From the NCBI RefSeq assembly GCF_002443255.2, contig NW_019211460.1, positions 30,276,836-30,340,835 on the forward strand: DNA of 64,000 bases, in the 5' to 3' direction. The translations under genes were made by a program, and so were the position numbers. This stretch comes from Varroa destructor (taxonomy: Eukaryota; Arthropoda; Arachnida; Mesostigmata; Varroidae). The notes below the pieces were generated by a model, which saw nothing but the letters and a program-made list of their open reading frames with translations, did not search any database and was not told the origin of the DNA. Below, in pieces: positions 51,879 to 64,000 of this stretch; position 1 is the stretch's first letter; each line of letters opens with the position of its first letter.

Positions 51879-53028
51879 CTGAAACAAAAGAAAAATGAAG
51901 GAATATAGGGGAAGATGAATATGAGCTTAGTAGGGACTAAGTGGTTAGCTATAATAATATAGTAAGTGATTAATTTGGGATAGAATTAAACTGGGCATTT
52001 ATTTGGTTTTCGGTACAAGACTAGCAGCTCATTGTGCTTGGCAATACCCCGACTTGTATGCAATTTGATTGGGCAGAGATCCCTCAATAAATACGCATGG
52101 TGATAGTCCGACAAAGTTGCAGTCCTGCTGCACATTGGGAAACAGAAGTCGATAGTAACTGGTCGTTTCTAACTTAAGCAAAATCTCTTAACCAGCTTTG
52201 GTTTGCGATTGAGGAATGTCAAAAAAAAAATGTAAGTACTACATTAACTGCTAAACTTATCCCTTGCTTTAAAGGCTGCGTTTTTAAAAGCATAATTCGA
52301 CAATAGAACAATCCTGACTGAATTTGTCATGTATATCGTGTTAAAATTTCTTATTCTATTAAGCACTTCCATAAATACAATTTCGACGAAATCAACTCAG
52401 ATACGTATTAAAACCACAGTGCATATGTAGAAAACACACTAATGACTGTTGCGACGGCAAGTTCATTTTAACACTTATAGCGTCCCACCTTACTGTGGTT
52501 AGCCATCGTTGGTTAAGTTATAAAAACTCTTGTTTTTCAAGTTCTGGCATTATATACGGGTATCAATTGTTCGCTGAGTATATATTACTTTGTTTGACAG
52601 AAAATACACATGGGTAGTTATCCACCTATATCACGACGGCAGGCGATTTATAACCTATTCACGTTATATACACACACAAACAGAAATGCATATACACACA
52701 TAAGCATGGGATAAAGAATACGAAGTCAGCCCATCTGTAAAGAAGCTCATACAATAACCTAATGGGCAAAAGTGCGTATAATGCAACGAATGGTACGATC
52801 TCTCCACTATTTGCACTTTGCTGCCGCCAATGTTTACATTCGTCGTTTGTGTAAAATATCCCCCCACCCCACCCCCAAAGAGCCGAACTGATCTTTCTCG
52901 AAGTTCAATGGGGTCATTCGACGGCTAGTGATAGCCGAAAGCCAGCCTTAAGTACGGGCACCCTAAATATAGGAGAGCAGGTTGCTTTCTCGCGTTCTCC
53001 AACAAATTGACTTGCTCTTTTGTTGCAG

Positions 53029-53216
53029 ATGATATGCAACAGGCAATTGATCCGGTCAGGCAAAAATTGGGAAGATTCGTCTATACAATATGTTGCGGGC
53101 TTATCGATGTATCATATTTCCGATGTATCATATTTCTATGTATCATGTTATTAACGAAACATCAAGTACCGGAATTTTGCCCAGGTCTCTTATTCTATAG
53201 GTCCACAGTATATTAA
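53029..53216 (+). CDS. weak exon candidate after a strong acceptor
   Basis: A very good acceptor (TTGCTCTTTTGTTGCAG, ending at 53028) is followed by an open frame to 53216 that starts DMQQAIDPVRQKLGRFVYTI. A second frame is also open for about 40 codons, and a 16-bp tandem repeat lies inside, which argues against conserved coding. No donor or partner exon was found. Confidence 0.15.
53105..53136. repeat. 16-bp tandem repeat
   Basis: Two exact copies of CGATGTATCATATTTC, followed by a partial third (TATGTATCATG). Confidence 0.93.
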
Positions 53217-55800
53217 AAAAATATACCGAACTCCATGTGAATTATTACGATATCTCTTGTTCGTTTAAGTAAGCACACATCTTGCACTCTGGTATAGTAA
53301 TTGGTAATTATTCGTGATCATGCGTATAAAAAATCAAAATAAAGAAATATTTGGTAGATTGCTACGATAAAGACTGTTGAGTTCAAGTTAAAACTGACTT
53401 GCCGAATGCCGAATTTCACTGCTTAATTATTCTTCGCCTCTGTCTTGAAATTATATTTCTTAACCTTGAAATTGCCACAACGAAACTGGCAATTTTCAAA
53501 TATTTTACAAACGCGCGAAATTAGAAGGTATTTTCTGGAACCGATTGATGTTGTCTAAAGTTATTATACAGTAAACGTCGTAGGATGGTATCTCAAAGCA
53601 ATACAGGTTACACGCCCGAATAACAAACTTCTAATACAGGTTTCATAAAAAGATTTCTCTGAAAAACACTTTATCCATAAATGTTACATAGACGTACAGC
53701 CGTACTGTCGCGTCTTCTTTTCTGCTTCTACGGTTCAATTTCATCGTTTTCAACTGTGACTACATTTTAATTCATTCAAAGAGAGTAAAAGTTATACATC
53801 TCGTTACTAGTATCGTTTATGTACGAACGTGGTGCGATTTTCGCTCTACACTCGTAGGCGGAAAGTCTACCTTTTTCGTGTTTCGTGTCATTGCCATTTT
53901 TGCGCTTGTGAAACGGAGATAAGCAAACTTCATTGACCGGCCCTCGCAGATTATTAGTTTTACTTCCACTGTTCTATTAATATATAACTATATTATTACT
54001 CGGTGCAGCGGACGGCCGAGAGGGGACGAGCAGTCTTCGGACTGCCGCACTGCATCACTGTACCAGAAGAAAAGAAGTAACTTCGTAAGCAACCGGAACA
54101 ACAGGGGGCAATGAAAGCCAGAAAAAGGCTACACAAGAAAGAAATCGCGCTGCCATGTAACATTACGTTACTACTATACGAAAAATCTCCTCCTCATTGA
54201 CTTCTTAACGCAAGCGGTCTTCCCGTCAGACTCCGACGAAAACTTTGGTGAGCTGTACCAGCGCACGAGCAGGTTTGCCTTTTCGCCTTCTTTCCTATCC
54301 CAACTGCATTTCCAGAAGCAACCAACAACAATCACAAATTCATCCCGAAGCGAAGCCCCCAAGTAGCCCCTTCCAAACAGTGGTGACGTCACTGTCAACT
54401 ATGTTCGCTACCTAATGCTGCAGAAGGGGCGATGAGTGAAAGGGAAAAAGAGACGGGGAAGAAAGGCGCTGATGTTAATGGGGAGTTCTCGTTCAGGGAT
54501 AGTAGACGCTGTTGTTATTGCGCTATTTCTGTGGCTTACGCGTCAGGCACGCCGACCACCCCGGGTATAGCTAGCTACTGCAATGTCGCCAAATGGAACC
54601 ACATTGCTCGATCAATACAGCGGCTAGCAGCACTACTGGTTCTAGTGGTTCACCGCTGCCGACAAAGTCGTGTTGAATTCCATAAGGTAGCACTCCACCA
54701 AAGACGGCCATCGTAACAGCGCAACTACTGGCTCCTGCAGCAGCAGACAGCCGCGTCGTTGTCTATAAAGACGCACAAACAGCAACAATGAAACAAGCGA
54801 CCGTGGAATCCAGTGCCCGACCCAACGGCAATTCAACAGAGAGATCAGCATGCTCAGCACTTTAATACAAGTATTACATTATATTTGAGTATAGGTAAAA
54901 TGGCGTCGTTGACGCCAACCGCAGCGGCGGCCGTAGCAGTGAACCGGCGTTAGTTGTAGTAGCCGTATGATTATCCTAGCAGCAATGCACGACGATCGTC
55001 GGTGTTGCGCGTCGCCATGGGTTGACCGCGCACAAGGTAGCAGAATACTACAGTACACCAATGTTAACAGCTTCGATTGCGCTGCTGGAGCCGCACAACT
55101 GCTGCCACTACACAAGGCCCAGGCTACGGCGTAAGCACGACCTTTCACAATGAGCGGACGGCACAGAGTCACATACACATACACACATACACAGACGCAA
55201 AGACATACATGAACAGTAGCAGGCAGACAAACACATGGCCTGCACACACAGTCATAGTATACAGACGATCAACCGCATTACATTATCTGTGGCCGCCGAC
55301 GCCACTGCCATCGGCGTCATCGGGCGCCAACAACGACGAATGCTACAGCGGCTTCGGATGACCGCCACCAGCAGTAAGTATTGCTGTTGCTACTTTTATT
55401 GTAGCTGGCCGTGAAAATCCCAAGTCATCCAGGCAGTAAACGGACAGCGGATGGCGGTTAGCGGACACATGGTCAAACAGACACTATAGGCCGACCGTAC
55501 TAGTCGCACTGTAGTGCCTGCGACACCACAGGCAACGCAAGCGGACGGCGACGAAAGTCGCCGGCAATGATTGGCGATCGACATACATAGGAACGTGCGT
55601 ACGCCGGGACAACGTTGTAGTACGCGGATGGCTGCGCATCCAGATAGAATACGGGTTAGAAACAATGTGAAAGGCGGTCGCGGCTGCGACAAAAACGACG
55701 AAAACTACAGGAACACCAACAGCAATGTGCTCTATGTCTTTGCGTTACGATTATCGACAGACCAAATTATTTACATTACTGAGAATTTCTACCACTTACA

Positions 55801-58800
55801 ATTACGAATCGTTTTGCTGTAATGATATGAGACGGTGCGACTGTTCCTAAAGGAAGTTCCTCTTATGTATGCTTTTGAAAATAACGGACATTTTTGTATA
55901 TTTATGCGCACAGAGTACTGGAAACGTTCTACGTATATAATAGTCACAGAGTTAGATGCTTTTAAGGTTCTTCATCATATGAGTGTCCACTTATAACATT
56001 AATCATACAATTTTTTTCAACGTTTTGGTTACCTATTTTGTGTGAATACCTTTTCTTATTCGTGTGAGTTCTCGAACTAATCTCTTCAGTATAGCACCAA
56101 GGACTTGACCTTACTAGAAAGTCTAGTTGGAGTGAGTCTTGTTAAACTTGCTTGGGTTTCTCCAACAAACGTGAGAAAGAGCATGGTAGCCATTGGCCGA
56201 TGATGAGATGTGAATCAACGATGACCCCATGTTTGTGATCATCACGGCAACGAATTCAAGGAGATGGGTATTGGCTAGCCACACCATGCCGCCCTCCAAA
56301 AGAGTAACACTAATACCAAGACGTGGTTGATTAAGATTCCAGTTTATGAGGACTGCACTAAACAAAACTGAATAAACAAATCAAACCTTTCAAACTGTGA
56401 AATAATGTGTTTGCCGTTATATTTAACGATTCCAATATTAAGCCAATATTCGAGTCCTAAAAGCGAATCACATTCTGCGTGAAATCGGTGACAGCTGCAC
56501 GCGATAATTTATCTCTGAACAAACCCATAATAATATGTTCCACTGCGACAGATACTTTGTAGTCATAGCTCACTACCAATCTAAAAATGATTCCTAATTA
56601 ATGCACAAGATCCCATGCCCGCTGTTTATTTTCATCGCAGGTTCCGCATCCTCCACAGCGAGAGCACCTTAAGTTTATATACTATTTGAAGCCCAGACAG
56701 CTCACAGCGAGCACACTACACTACTAAACGGTTGCCTATATATATATACATTCTCGTATACCGTACTATGCGTGTAAGGGCTAACCGTCTCAAAGAAAAG
56801 GGTGCTGGGTTCACTTTGTATGTTAATATCTCAAATATGTGTCAGTGTAAATAGAGGTTAAACAGTGGCAGCAGCATAAGTTACTTGATACCTAGTAAAA
56901 CACATATACCAGAGATCACCTTTTGAGGGAGCTAATTAGCGATTAAATGTCCATCAATATAATTTCTCGTGAATGCAATAATCGCTGCCGTAGAATAATG
57001 CTAAATGAAAATTGAACCCTTTCCTATCGGACGCTAAGTATCCATCTAGAGGTGTGCATTTTGCCCTTTCTTGTAAAATTTGATAGTGGACAGCGCGGCT
57101 GGACGTAATAGGCGGTAGAATTGGTCAATTAAAGCAATTAGTTAACTCTACATGTGTTAGGCAATTTGTTATTTGTCACCAGCCTGTAACGCTGGGTACT
57201 ATGAACAAAAGTACAGCTGATGTCATTAACAATACATTATACTCGCTTACATACTATTACTACGGGCGGCATACTATTACTCGTAGTATAAGCTTTGTTA
57301 AGTAACATCAACGATACGTGGATATGTTTGAAATTAGGTCTGGAAGGTTTCAGGCTTGAGGGCGACCGTCTTTCAAGTCAACTAAAATATTAATATTTCT
57401 TGCCAGTGTCGATATCTGATTTAATCACTCATAGACACATAGAGTACGAATATTTTTTTGAGTTTTTCAGGATAGAGCTCATCGCATAATCTTGCGGGAC
57501 TTTGAGAATCGACTGCAACATTCCAATGAGTCAATCCAAGTCAAGCAACATACGCGTACACATTTCGTGTGAAGCGCCCAACTTTATTTAATGTAAGTTT
57601 TATACCTTATGGTATACGTATATAAGGATAAATCTAGGTGTGTACATTTCTACCCCAAACTGGCCGCACCGATCACTACTAATTCGAGCAATCAAATTAC
57701 GATATCTCCGGCCAGCTGGGATAGACAACAGGAAAAAGGGCATCTGCAATCGTTTGTGAAATTGTATTTGCCAGATGGGATACCTGACGCGCTAGAACAA
57801 GATCCTGCTATTTAGAGCGGGATGCACATCTAACAGACAAATGGCAATGCCCTTGCTTTTCAGTCATCCAGCAGCAACCATTTTTTAGTTAACAACTCGC
57901 CTTCGGAGAAATCGCAACGATGCTGGGACAGATATCGAGCAGAAGATAACAGGCATAAATCTGATAAAAGGAGTTCTATGTCATCAGTAAACTGGAAACT
58001 GTTTATAACTAGAGGAACTGCTTATACTATATATGCACATTTGCAACAACTTTTCTGATGTTACAGTTGAAGTCGGGGAGAACAAATATTGTAACTTACG
58101 TTCGAACATTGGAACAGATAACTTTCTGTAAGTAAATAAGATTGGTGTAACCTGACTGTCTTTGTTTACTGCTACCTAGAACGCAGAAGGAACCGTATGT
58201 GTAAGCGTATTTTCGGTGTATAGTATTTCGTCAAGACAATTAATTACAGTTTGAGCGTACACACTAAAGGCTACCGATAAACGTGAAATAAATTTCTACG
58301 ATTGTATGTATTATGAAACTCTATCAATATTATGAAACCCTGACATTGAAAGAAGAATCATTATTGTATGCGGTTCCTTCCTCAGCCATACTGCAAACGA
58401 CGGACACCGATTTAGAAAGATTGTAGGTTGCAAAAATTTTCGATCTCTGTCAACCGTCCAGCTGTTCTTCTGTTAGACATTGAACCTCTCCGAAAATACG
58501 CTTTAACGGGCATGCACTCTCTTTGTTTCTACTACCACATTTACAAATTATACTCAAAAATAACTAATCTCTCTAAGCCATTATACCCTTTGTTTCCGAC
58601 TTATGAATAGATATTTCTCCACTAAATACTTTCTCCGACTAAACTGTTTTCAAGTTTTACGTCCGGTGCTACTGCTTTGAAGGGTGGCTTTCATCAGAAA
58701 ACGAAGTGTGTATATGCCCGGTTTCGAATCTAAACCGCATTACATGTCTCTAAGATTATTAGACATACAAGTTATCACTGTGTTATCACAGAGGCAATCT

Positions 58801-60281
58801 CTTACTGCTGGCATTACGATGGTGGTCTCGACTAGTCCGGGATATTGCCCTCTGCTAGTTTACTTTTTCGTTTGAACGACATTGACCTTAACCCAATGAT
58901 GACCTTAACCACGCACCCGTAACATCATTTCGTCATCTGCCGATTAGAAACTGTTTGCCCTGCCCTCGCCAAGCTCCCTTTTAAACGCGCCGTTAAGTCT
59001 CTATCCGGTGTACTGCAGAGAGGAGAAACAAAGCGTCGGGCAACGGAAAAGCCAAATGTACTTTCAAATGCGGAGACAAATCTACTCTACTAATTTTGCT
59101 ACTGTCGTTATCAGTGCTGTCACCAAAGAGTACTGTAAGGATAACTCCACTGTGTCATCTAATTCCGCGGTGGCGGTAAACTAAATAGATCCTTTACAGA
59201 TGTGAATTTATCTCTCGATACGCGTACTCTTGGTTGATTTGTTGGTTAGCGGGAATACGACCCAGCTGTATGGTGGCAGTACAATCACGTGTATCCCGCA
59301 CTCCTGTACAACCTGCCAATGGACGCTAATAATGTCAGATGTGCTCAAACTTATTACGGAGATGACTATGATATTGATAATGTTGGTCACAATCGTGCCA
59401 GTTGTGGCTGTAAAGCAGCCGTTGCCCCAGCTGCTGCGATTCGGTTCTGTGTTTCTATTGTGTGGGTGGCGGAAGCAGCAGGAAGGTCAGGCAGATAGAA
59501 ACGCAGCTTGATGTGCTGCAATGGCCGTAAAGTTAGGAAGAAACTATCGTTTCGCTGTTAATACTATCACTGTTATTGCTGTTATTAGAATGTACGCATC
59601 GCTTCTTGCCCAAAAGAGTCTTTGATGGATTTTTGTCAGTGCATCGCCCTTCTTCGTAGTGTTGGAGATTCTCGCACAGTAATGAGACAGGTTTTTGTTT
59701 ATCGAATAATGTGAGAAACGTGCGTGTGTTCGAGCGGTAGAATATATGAATGGTGAGTGCGGTTCACGTTTATGAAATGATAAAGACTGGCGACGTATGT
59801 GAATATCTTGCAAGTTTTTATAATTACCCATCTACTAAATACGAGCTTCGTGGCTTTTAGGCGCACGATTATCCCGAAATTTGGTGGCTCTGTTTTCCAG
59901 ATCCTATACACAAATCAGTTCATTGTGTTTTCGGCATGACAAGTTTTGCTCTCTCGGATACTGTTCCTTATTTGCTAAAAAGTGCTAATCTCCTAGTTAG
60001 TGAGACTTAACATTTAGTAACGGTTAAATGTAGATAGGAAAAAATCATACAATTTAGTAGCAGAATTATAAATATATCGCTTCATTTGAAGATTCACTTT
60101 AGTTGAAAAACTTCATTTGAAGATTCAAATGGCCAGAATCATTTATAGAAACAGAAACCGTTTTTCCTTGTATGTGCAAGTGGTACTACGCATCCATAAA
60201 ATTAGCTCCAGAATGATTAGCTTTTTCTCAGCGAAATATCGAAGCCAACCCAAACTGAGCTCAGACTTCCGCGCTACTTAC
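55801..60281. other. intergenic DNA
   Basis: No gene model supported apart from one weak exon candidate at 57,471-57,572. A minus-strand frame at 56123-56365 (VTLLEGGMVWLANTHLLEFV) is faintly reminiscent of retroelement proteins, but too short to call. Confidence 0.4.
57471..57572 (+). CDS. weak terminal-exon candidate
   Basis: A pyrimidine-rich acceptor (TTTTTTTGAGTTTTTCAG) is followed by 33 codons with protein-like content (DRAHRIILRDFENRLQHSNE) and a TGA stop. It could be a last coding exon of a plus-strand gene, but no upstream partner was found and the family is unknown. Confidence 0.18.
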   Translation, partial: DRAHRIILRDFENRLQHSNESIQVKQHTRTHFV

Positions 60282-60452
60282 ACAATGAAACACAAAGTGA
60301 TCTGGACAGACGTATTCTATATTATCGTGATAATCCGCATAGTCATCTTCATCTTCATCGACGTCTTCATCATCATCACCATCGTCATCACGAACAACAT
60401 CACCAAGGAACAACACAGATCCAGATGCTTCTTCAGCCTCTTCGTCACTCAT
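60282..60452 (-). CDS. candidate first coding exon, acidic protein
   Basis: An ATG with an in-frame stop just upstream opens 57 codons (MSDEEAEEASGSVLFLGDVV, then a long Asp/Glu run, then VCPDHFVFHC), ending in phase 0 at a perfect GTAAGT donor. The acidic run is encoded by mixed GAT/GAC and GAA/GAG codons, so part of it may be a diverged triplet repeat rather than selected protein. No downstream partner exon could be identified. Confidence 0.28.
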
Positions 60453-63400
60453 ATCGTCTTTGTAGTCTTTCTTTATTTAGGTATCCATAGGTTGCTATAA
60501 TTATAATCAGGCGATGATACTATGACACTGTAAAAAGGGTGGCGTCTACTTGTGCTATAGTGTCATTATATCACCATACTAATAATTGTTCGATAGCAGG
60601 AATGCTTAATGCCAACGCAGAATCCCCGTCAATAAGATTTCATTTGGTAGTATGAAGCTAAGGATGTTATGGGAATCAAATACTCGCGCTACGAACTGTT
60701 TTGATCCAGTTCAACACCGAGTTATATTTTCGGCTGTTGTGATACGATCTGAAGTAAATGATATTTTATTTGATAATGTAACGCTTGGAAGTAGCAGATG
60801 CTTCGCGCTTAAGGCACTTTGGGGCACAAATTCACTATAAGTCGTTATGAGCAACTGTTGTAGCAACACAACCATATTTCGAACAGTACAGTGACTACTA
60901 GTATGGTGAAGCGTAATATATTTTTGTAGCTCGCGAAAAGACCACAGATACTTTGTACAGTTCCGGGTTACCACATTGTCTATAAACTCTCAGGCTACCA
61001 CACAATGCTTTAGTAAATTCCAGCTAGGAGGAATTTCCCGGCAGAATCGGCACAACAAACGGAATTAATTAAAATGAAATAAAAGTCAAAACAATTATTA
61101 TATAACCGCACGAAGTCCTCCTGCACCCATTTGTACAACTACTCTTCTGCTAATAGATCTTGACTCTCTAATGATGGGCTGCGTAAGCCTGACAGTACTT
61201 GAAAGGTCCAAAATCGTCCCCGACAGCATGAAGCACTGTTACGGATCTTTATACACCGATTTTCTCCATGGAATTGATCTGATATTTTACGATAGCTTCC
61301 AAGTAATTGCCTCATGAGCGGCGGCGATAATTTCTGAAAAATCGCCCATGCAAACTTGCGCTGTGGTCGATCAGCTGTGTGTATTTCCTATTGAGCGACT
61401 TTAGGCGATCGACTGGACAGAATCTCGAAAAAAAAGGCCGACTAACAGACACACCGCACAATGAATCTAAGGGGCACTCAATTCGGCGCGAATGGATCCC
61501 GTGCGTTCGGACGGAAGAACGATTTCTCTGCGCGATCAACGCGCCTCGAACTGGCGCGGTAGTTGGGTGAGTTTCGCGCGGTCACCGCCCGACCGACTCA
61601 ATGTCGTTACTGATATTATTCGACGCAGAAGTTAACAGGCAATAAAGTGGTCCGTAGCGTGGCGCAAAGTGTCGTTTTCACGAATAATCATTTAACGATT
61701 TGTAGTTATCGTTGCGATACGTTCGATATTCATGAACTTTCTGTTGCCGCAATTATCATCATTGTCATCCTCTGTCAGCCAACGTCCAACGTGACTGCGC
61801 GGAGGCACAAACCTCTCGATATTCCTCTACAACACAAACATTACCACAGCAGCCGTAGTGAGTAATAGCAGCAGCAGCAGCATCAGTCACCACTATTAAA
61901 GCACCAATAACCACCAATGTTCTACCTATTTCTAACCACTGCTGGTCCGAAAACAGCTATCACTTCGGGTGGCTCGCTCTGTTGTGCTGCGATCTGGTGC
62001 GATCTGGCGTTTGCTTCGCCCGTTGTAAGTATTCCGTTTCTGACATTGGTGGCGGCGCTTCTTAGGCGGTTCTGTAGTGGCGGCAACCGTTGGCTATGTC
62101 GCCGTCACCGCAGCCGTTGATGCTACGGAAACGACAGCAGCGCCGGCAGCAGCGCGAACACTAACGTCGATAACGGCAGCGACAGCAGCCGCATTGTGGC
62201 AGTGGCAGCGACTGATACGGCGGTGGCGCCAAAGACTGTAAGGGCCAGCAGGATGATTGAAAGGCAGCTGCAGGTAAAACGGCCAGTTGTCGATTTACTG
62301 TTGTGCCGTGCACGTGCTTCATTCCGTTAGTTCGTTTGCCACCCAATACTGGTACTACAATTCTGATCTCCTTCTGCGCTTTGTGCTCCGTAGCCGAAAA
62401 AGGCAGAACAAACTACCACAGCACGGTAACAGGGGCGGCAGAGAAAGCTGCTGCCACATGATTTCTACTCTACCACAAGCAAGAGATGGCGGCAAAATGT
62501 GCGTAACCAACGTGGTCTTCGGCGACATGTGGTAATGCAGCGGTATTACTGGGGTGTGTGGTAGATTGTTGTGAAGCTTGCAGCTCGTTGACTGCTAGCG
62601 CCATCCTTGGCACTATACAAGCGGAAGCAGAAGGAGATTCAAGCTGCGAAAACTGCCCTACACGGCGGCTTTTATTATTATACTTTTGACTAAAACTATT
62701 ACCTCGATCACTGGCATAGTATACTGTCCATAGGTGTACCGCTGCCGTTGTTATGTCCGGCAGCAGCAGTAAAGCCAATGGGGCCGCTGCAAACGGTGCC
62801 TGCAGACAGAACGGACGAAAGCTCTAAAGTCAAGGTTCGCTGCCCGTTGACAGCAGCGACGACCATAAGTGTAGCAGCAGTAACAACAGCCAGAATAGCC
62901 GAACAACGCCATCAGCCGAAGCCATGAGCGGTTACTGGTCGGCGCTGCGGTTCTTTAACGCTCACTGGTGTTTGCCGTTTTTTTCACCCGTGTCGCTATT
63001 GCTGTACGCCAAGTCTCCTTCGAACGCAACGCTGCTGCTGACGCCAGCCAAACGGCGACTGCGTGTTCCGCCGTTCGCTGATGCCGATGGCGCTAATGGT
63101 GGTGGTAATGCTGTTGTGGTGGAGCTACTATTGCTGAATGTCGAGCGCCAACGAGTGTCAACCGAATTAAAGACTAACGGTGGCCGCACCGAAGACGCGA
63201 CCAGCACGATGGCCACCACTGCAACTATTATCGCCATAAAGAACGCCGAAACCACGGTAGTAACAGCAGTAGCAGCAACCCGCAATGGCGGTGTCCGCAT
63301 CACCGACAGCGGTACGATGTTGCGGTATTGAGGGCCAGCAGCAATAGCGTAGACGAACTGGCGATTGTATTGGCAGCGCTAAAGGCGTCAACGGCAGAAG

Positions 63401-64000
63401 CGCACTAATACTAACAGCTGCCCTCACGTTACGACTACAACATAACAGACAAACCACTACTATCGGTAAAAATCGTATGTCAACACTGGATAATTGCACT
63501 GGCGCAAGCGTCTCTCCAATATATACCATAACGAAAACAATAGAGGATCATGCTGATGATGGTGATCACAAAGAACACGACAGCGCAGCTGAATCAAACA
63601 AACACAACAAACAGGTGCACACAAATGATCATGAACACCGTATGCAATTGCACTGGTTAACGCAGAACGTCGTCATCCAAGCAGCGACAATGGAGACGCT
63701 TCTGATACCTCGAGAATGAGTTAGTTGCAGTCACTTAGTTGACTGGAAAACCAGCCAATGAAGTATCAGTAACAAGCTATTAGTATGTAGCCATTCTAAT
63801 GTGGCACTAAAGCAACTGCTAATGTGGGTACTCCTTTGATCGAACGCTGTTATTGTTTATACATCTTAGAAGAACTGCAATGGGTTTTACCAGCGGTAAC
63901 GAAACGTACTGTTAGCGTTAAAACATCAAAAAAACATATTGGCCCGAAAATATAATTAATGAGCACAAAACCAAAGTCAGACAATTTTCTTTTTCATATA
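60453..64000. other. intergenic or intronic DNA, triplet-rich towards the end
   Basis: No gene is supported. Near 61,310-61,580 a more G+C-rich block ends at a GTGAGT donor-like site (about 61,566) on plus, which could be a non-coding first exon of a gene continuing past the window. From 61,860 onward CAG/CAA/GCC triplets dominate. Confidence 0.4.
61862..63720. repeat. CAG/CAA/GCC triplet-rich low-complexity region
   Basis: Diverged trinucleotide-type sequence (AGCAGCAGCAGCAGCATCAG near 61,868; CAGCAGTAACAACAGCC near 62,875) raises G+C and produces long overlapping open frames on both strands, such as 62924-63331 on plus and 62962-63303 on minus. Frames open on both strands at once point to composition rather than a gene. 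A similar but smaller block lies at 46,510-46,960. Confidence 0.7.

Larger units (their letters stand above)
51879..55800. other. upstream region of the DCAF10-like gene and intergenic DNA
   Basis: The 5' exon and promoter of the minus-strand DCAF10-like gene should lie here, but could not be placed. The 53,990-55,740 interval is richer in G+C and holds CAG/CAA triplets and CA dinucleotides (55,170-55,200) with overlapping frames on both strands, typical of low-complexity DNA. No gene is supported. Confidence 0.4.

Noticed and set aside
56123..56365. Possible retroelement endonuclease fragment
   Set aside because: Only about 80 codons with vague similarity and no catalytic motifs.

Overview
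The window is animal nuclear DNA: AT-rich, with long non-coding stretches, microsatellites, and genes split into short exons by GT-AG introns. There is no bacterial, phage, CRISPR or operon signal. The protein sequences and compact introns suggest an arthropod, possibly a mite or other chelicerate; that placement is an inference. Three multi-exon genes are well supported because exons found independently join in phase into one continuous family-like protein. All coding coordinates come from hand-read splice sites. Layout: (1) 1-8,986 is mostly non-coding and holds a tentative three-exon minus-strand small gene at 4,864-5,577. (2) 8,987-13,807, minus strand, is a vaccinia-related kinase (VRK1/ballchen type) of 8 coding exons and 771 aa, over half of it a basic C-terminal tail in one exon. 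(3) 13,808-20,689 is upstream and intergenic DNA. (4) 20,690-31,490 is a direct tandem segmental duplication. The left copy (about 20,690-25,230) carries a dead, truncated 2H-phosphoesterase gene. The right copy (about 25,540-31,490) carries an apparently intact six-exon, 265-aa AKAP7-like 2H phosphoesterase gene. (5) 31,490-42,956 is intergenic with a few unrecognised exon-like minus-strand frames. (6) 42,957-51,878, minus strand, is a DCAF10-type WD40 protein, a predicted substrate receptor of the CUL4-DDB1 ubiquitin ligase, with 6 coding exons, 674 aa and a 4.6 kb intron. (7) 51,879-64,000 is its upstream region plus intergenic DNA rich in CAG/CAA-type trinucleotides, with two or three weak exon candidates. 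The genes are unrelated housekeeping or regulatory functions: a nuclear serine/threonine kinase, a phosphodiesterase-fold enzyme and a ubiquitin-ligase adaptor. The observation most worth following is the duplicated 2H-phosphoesterase locus: one copy has lost 1,595 bp precisely between two GTA trinucleotides and has also gained stops, a frameshift and a broken splice donor, while its neighbour keeps both catalytic H-x-T motifs. I see no new multi-gene system.
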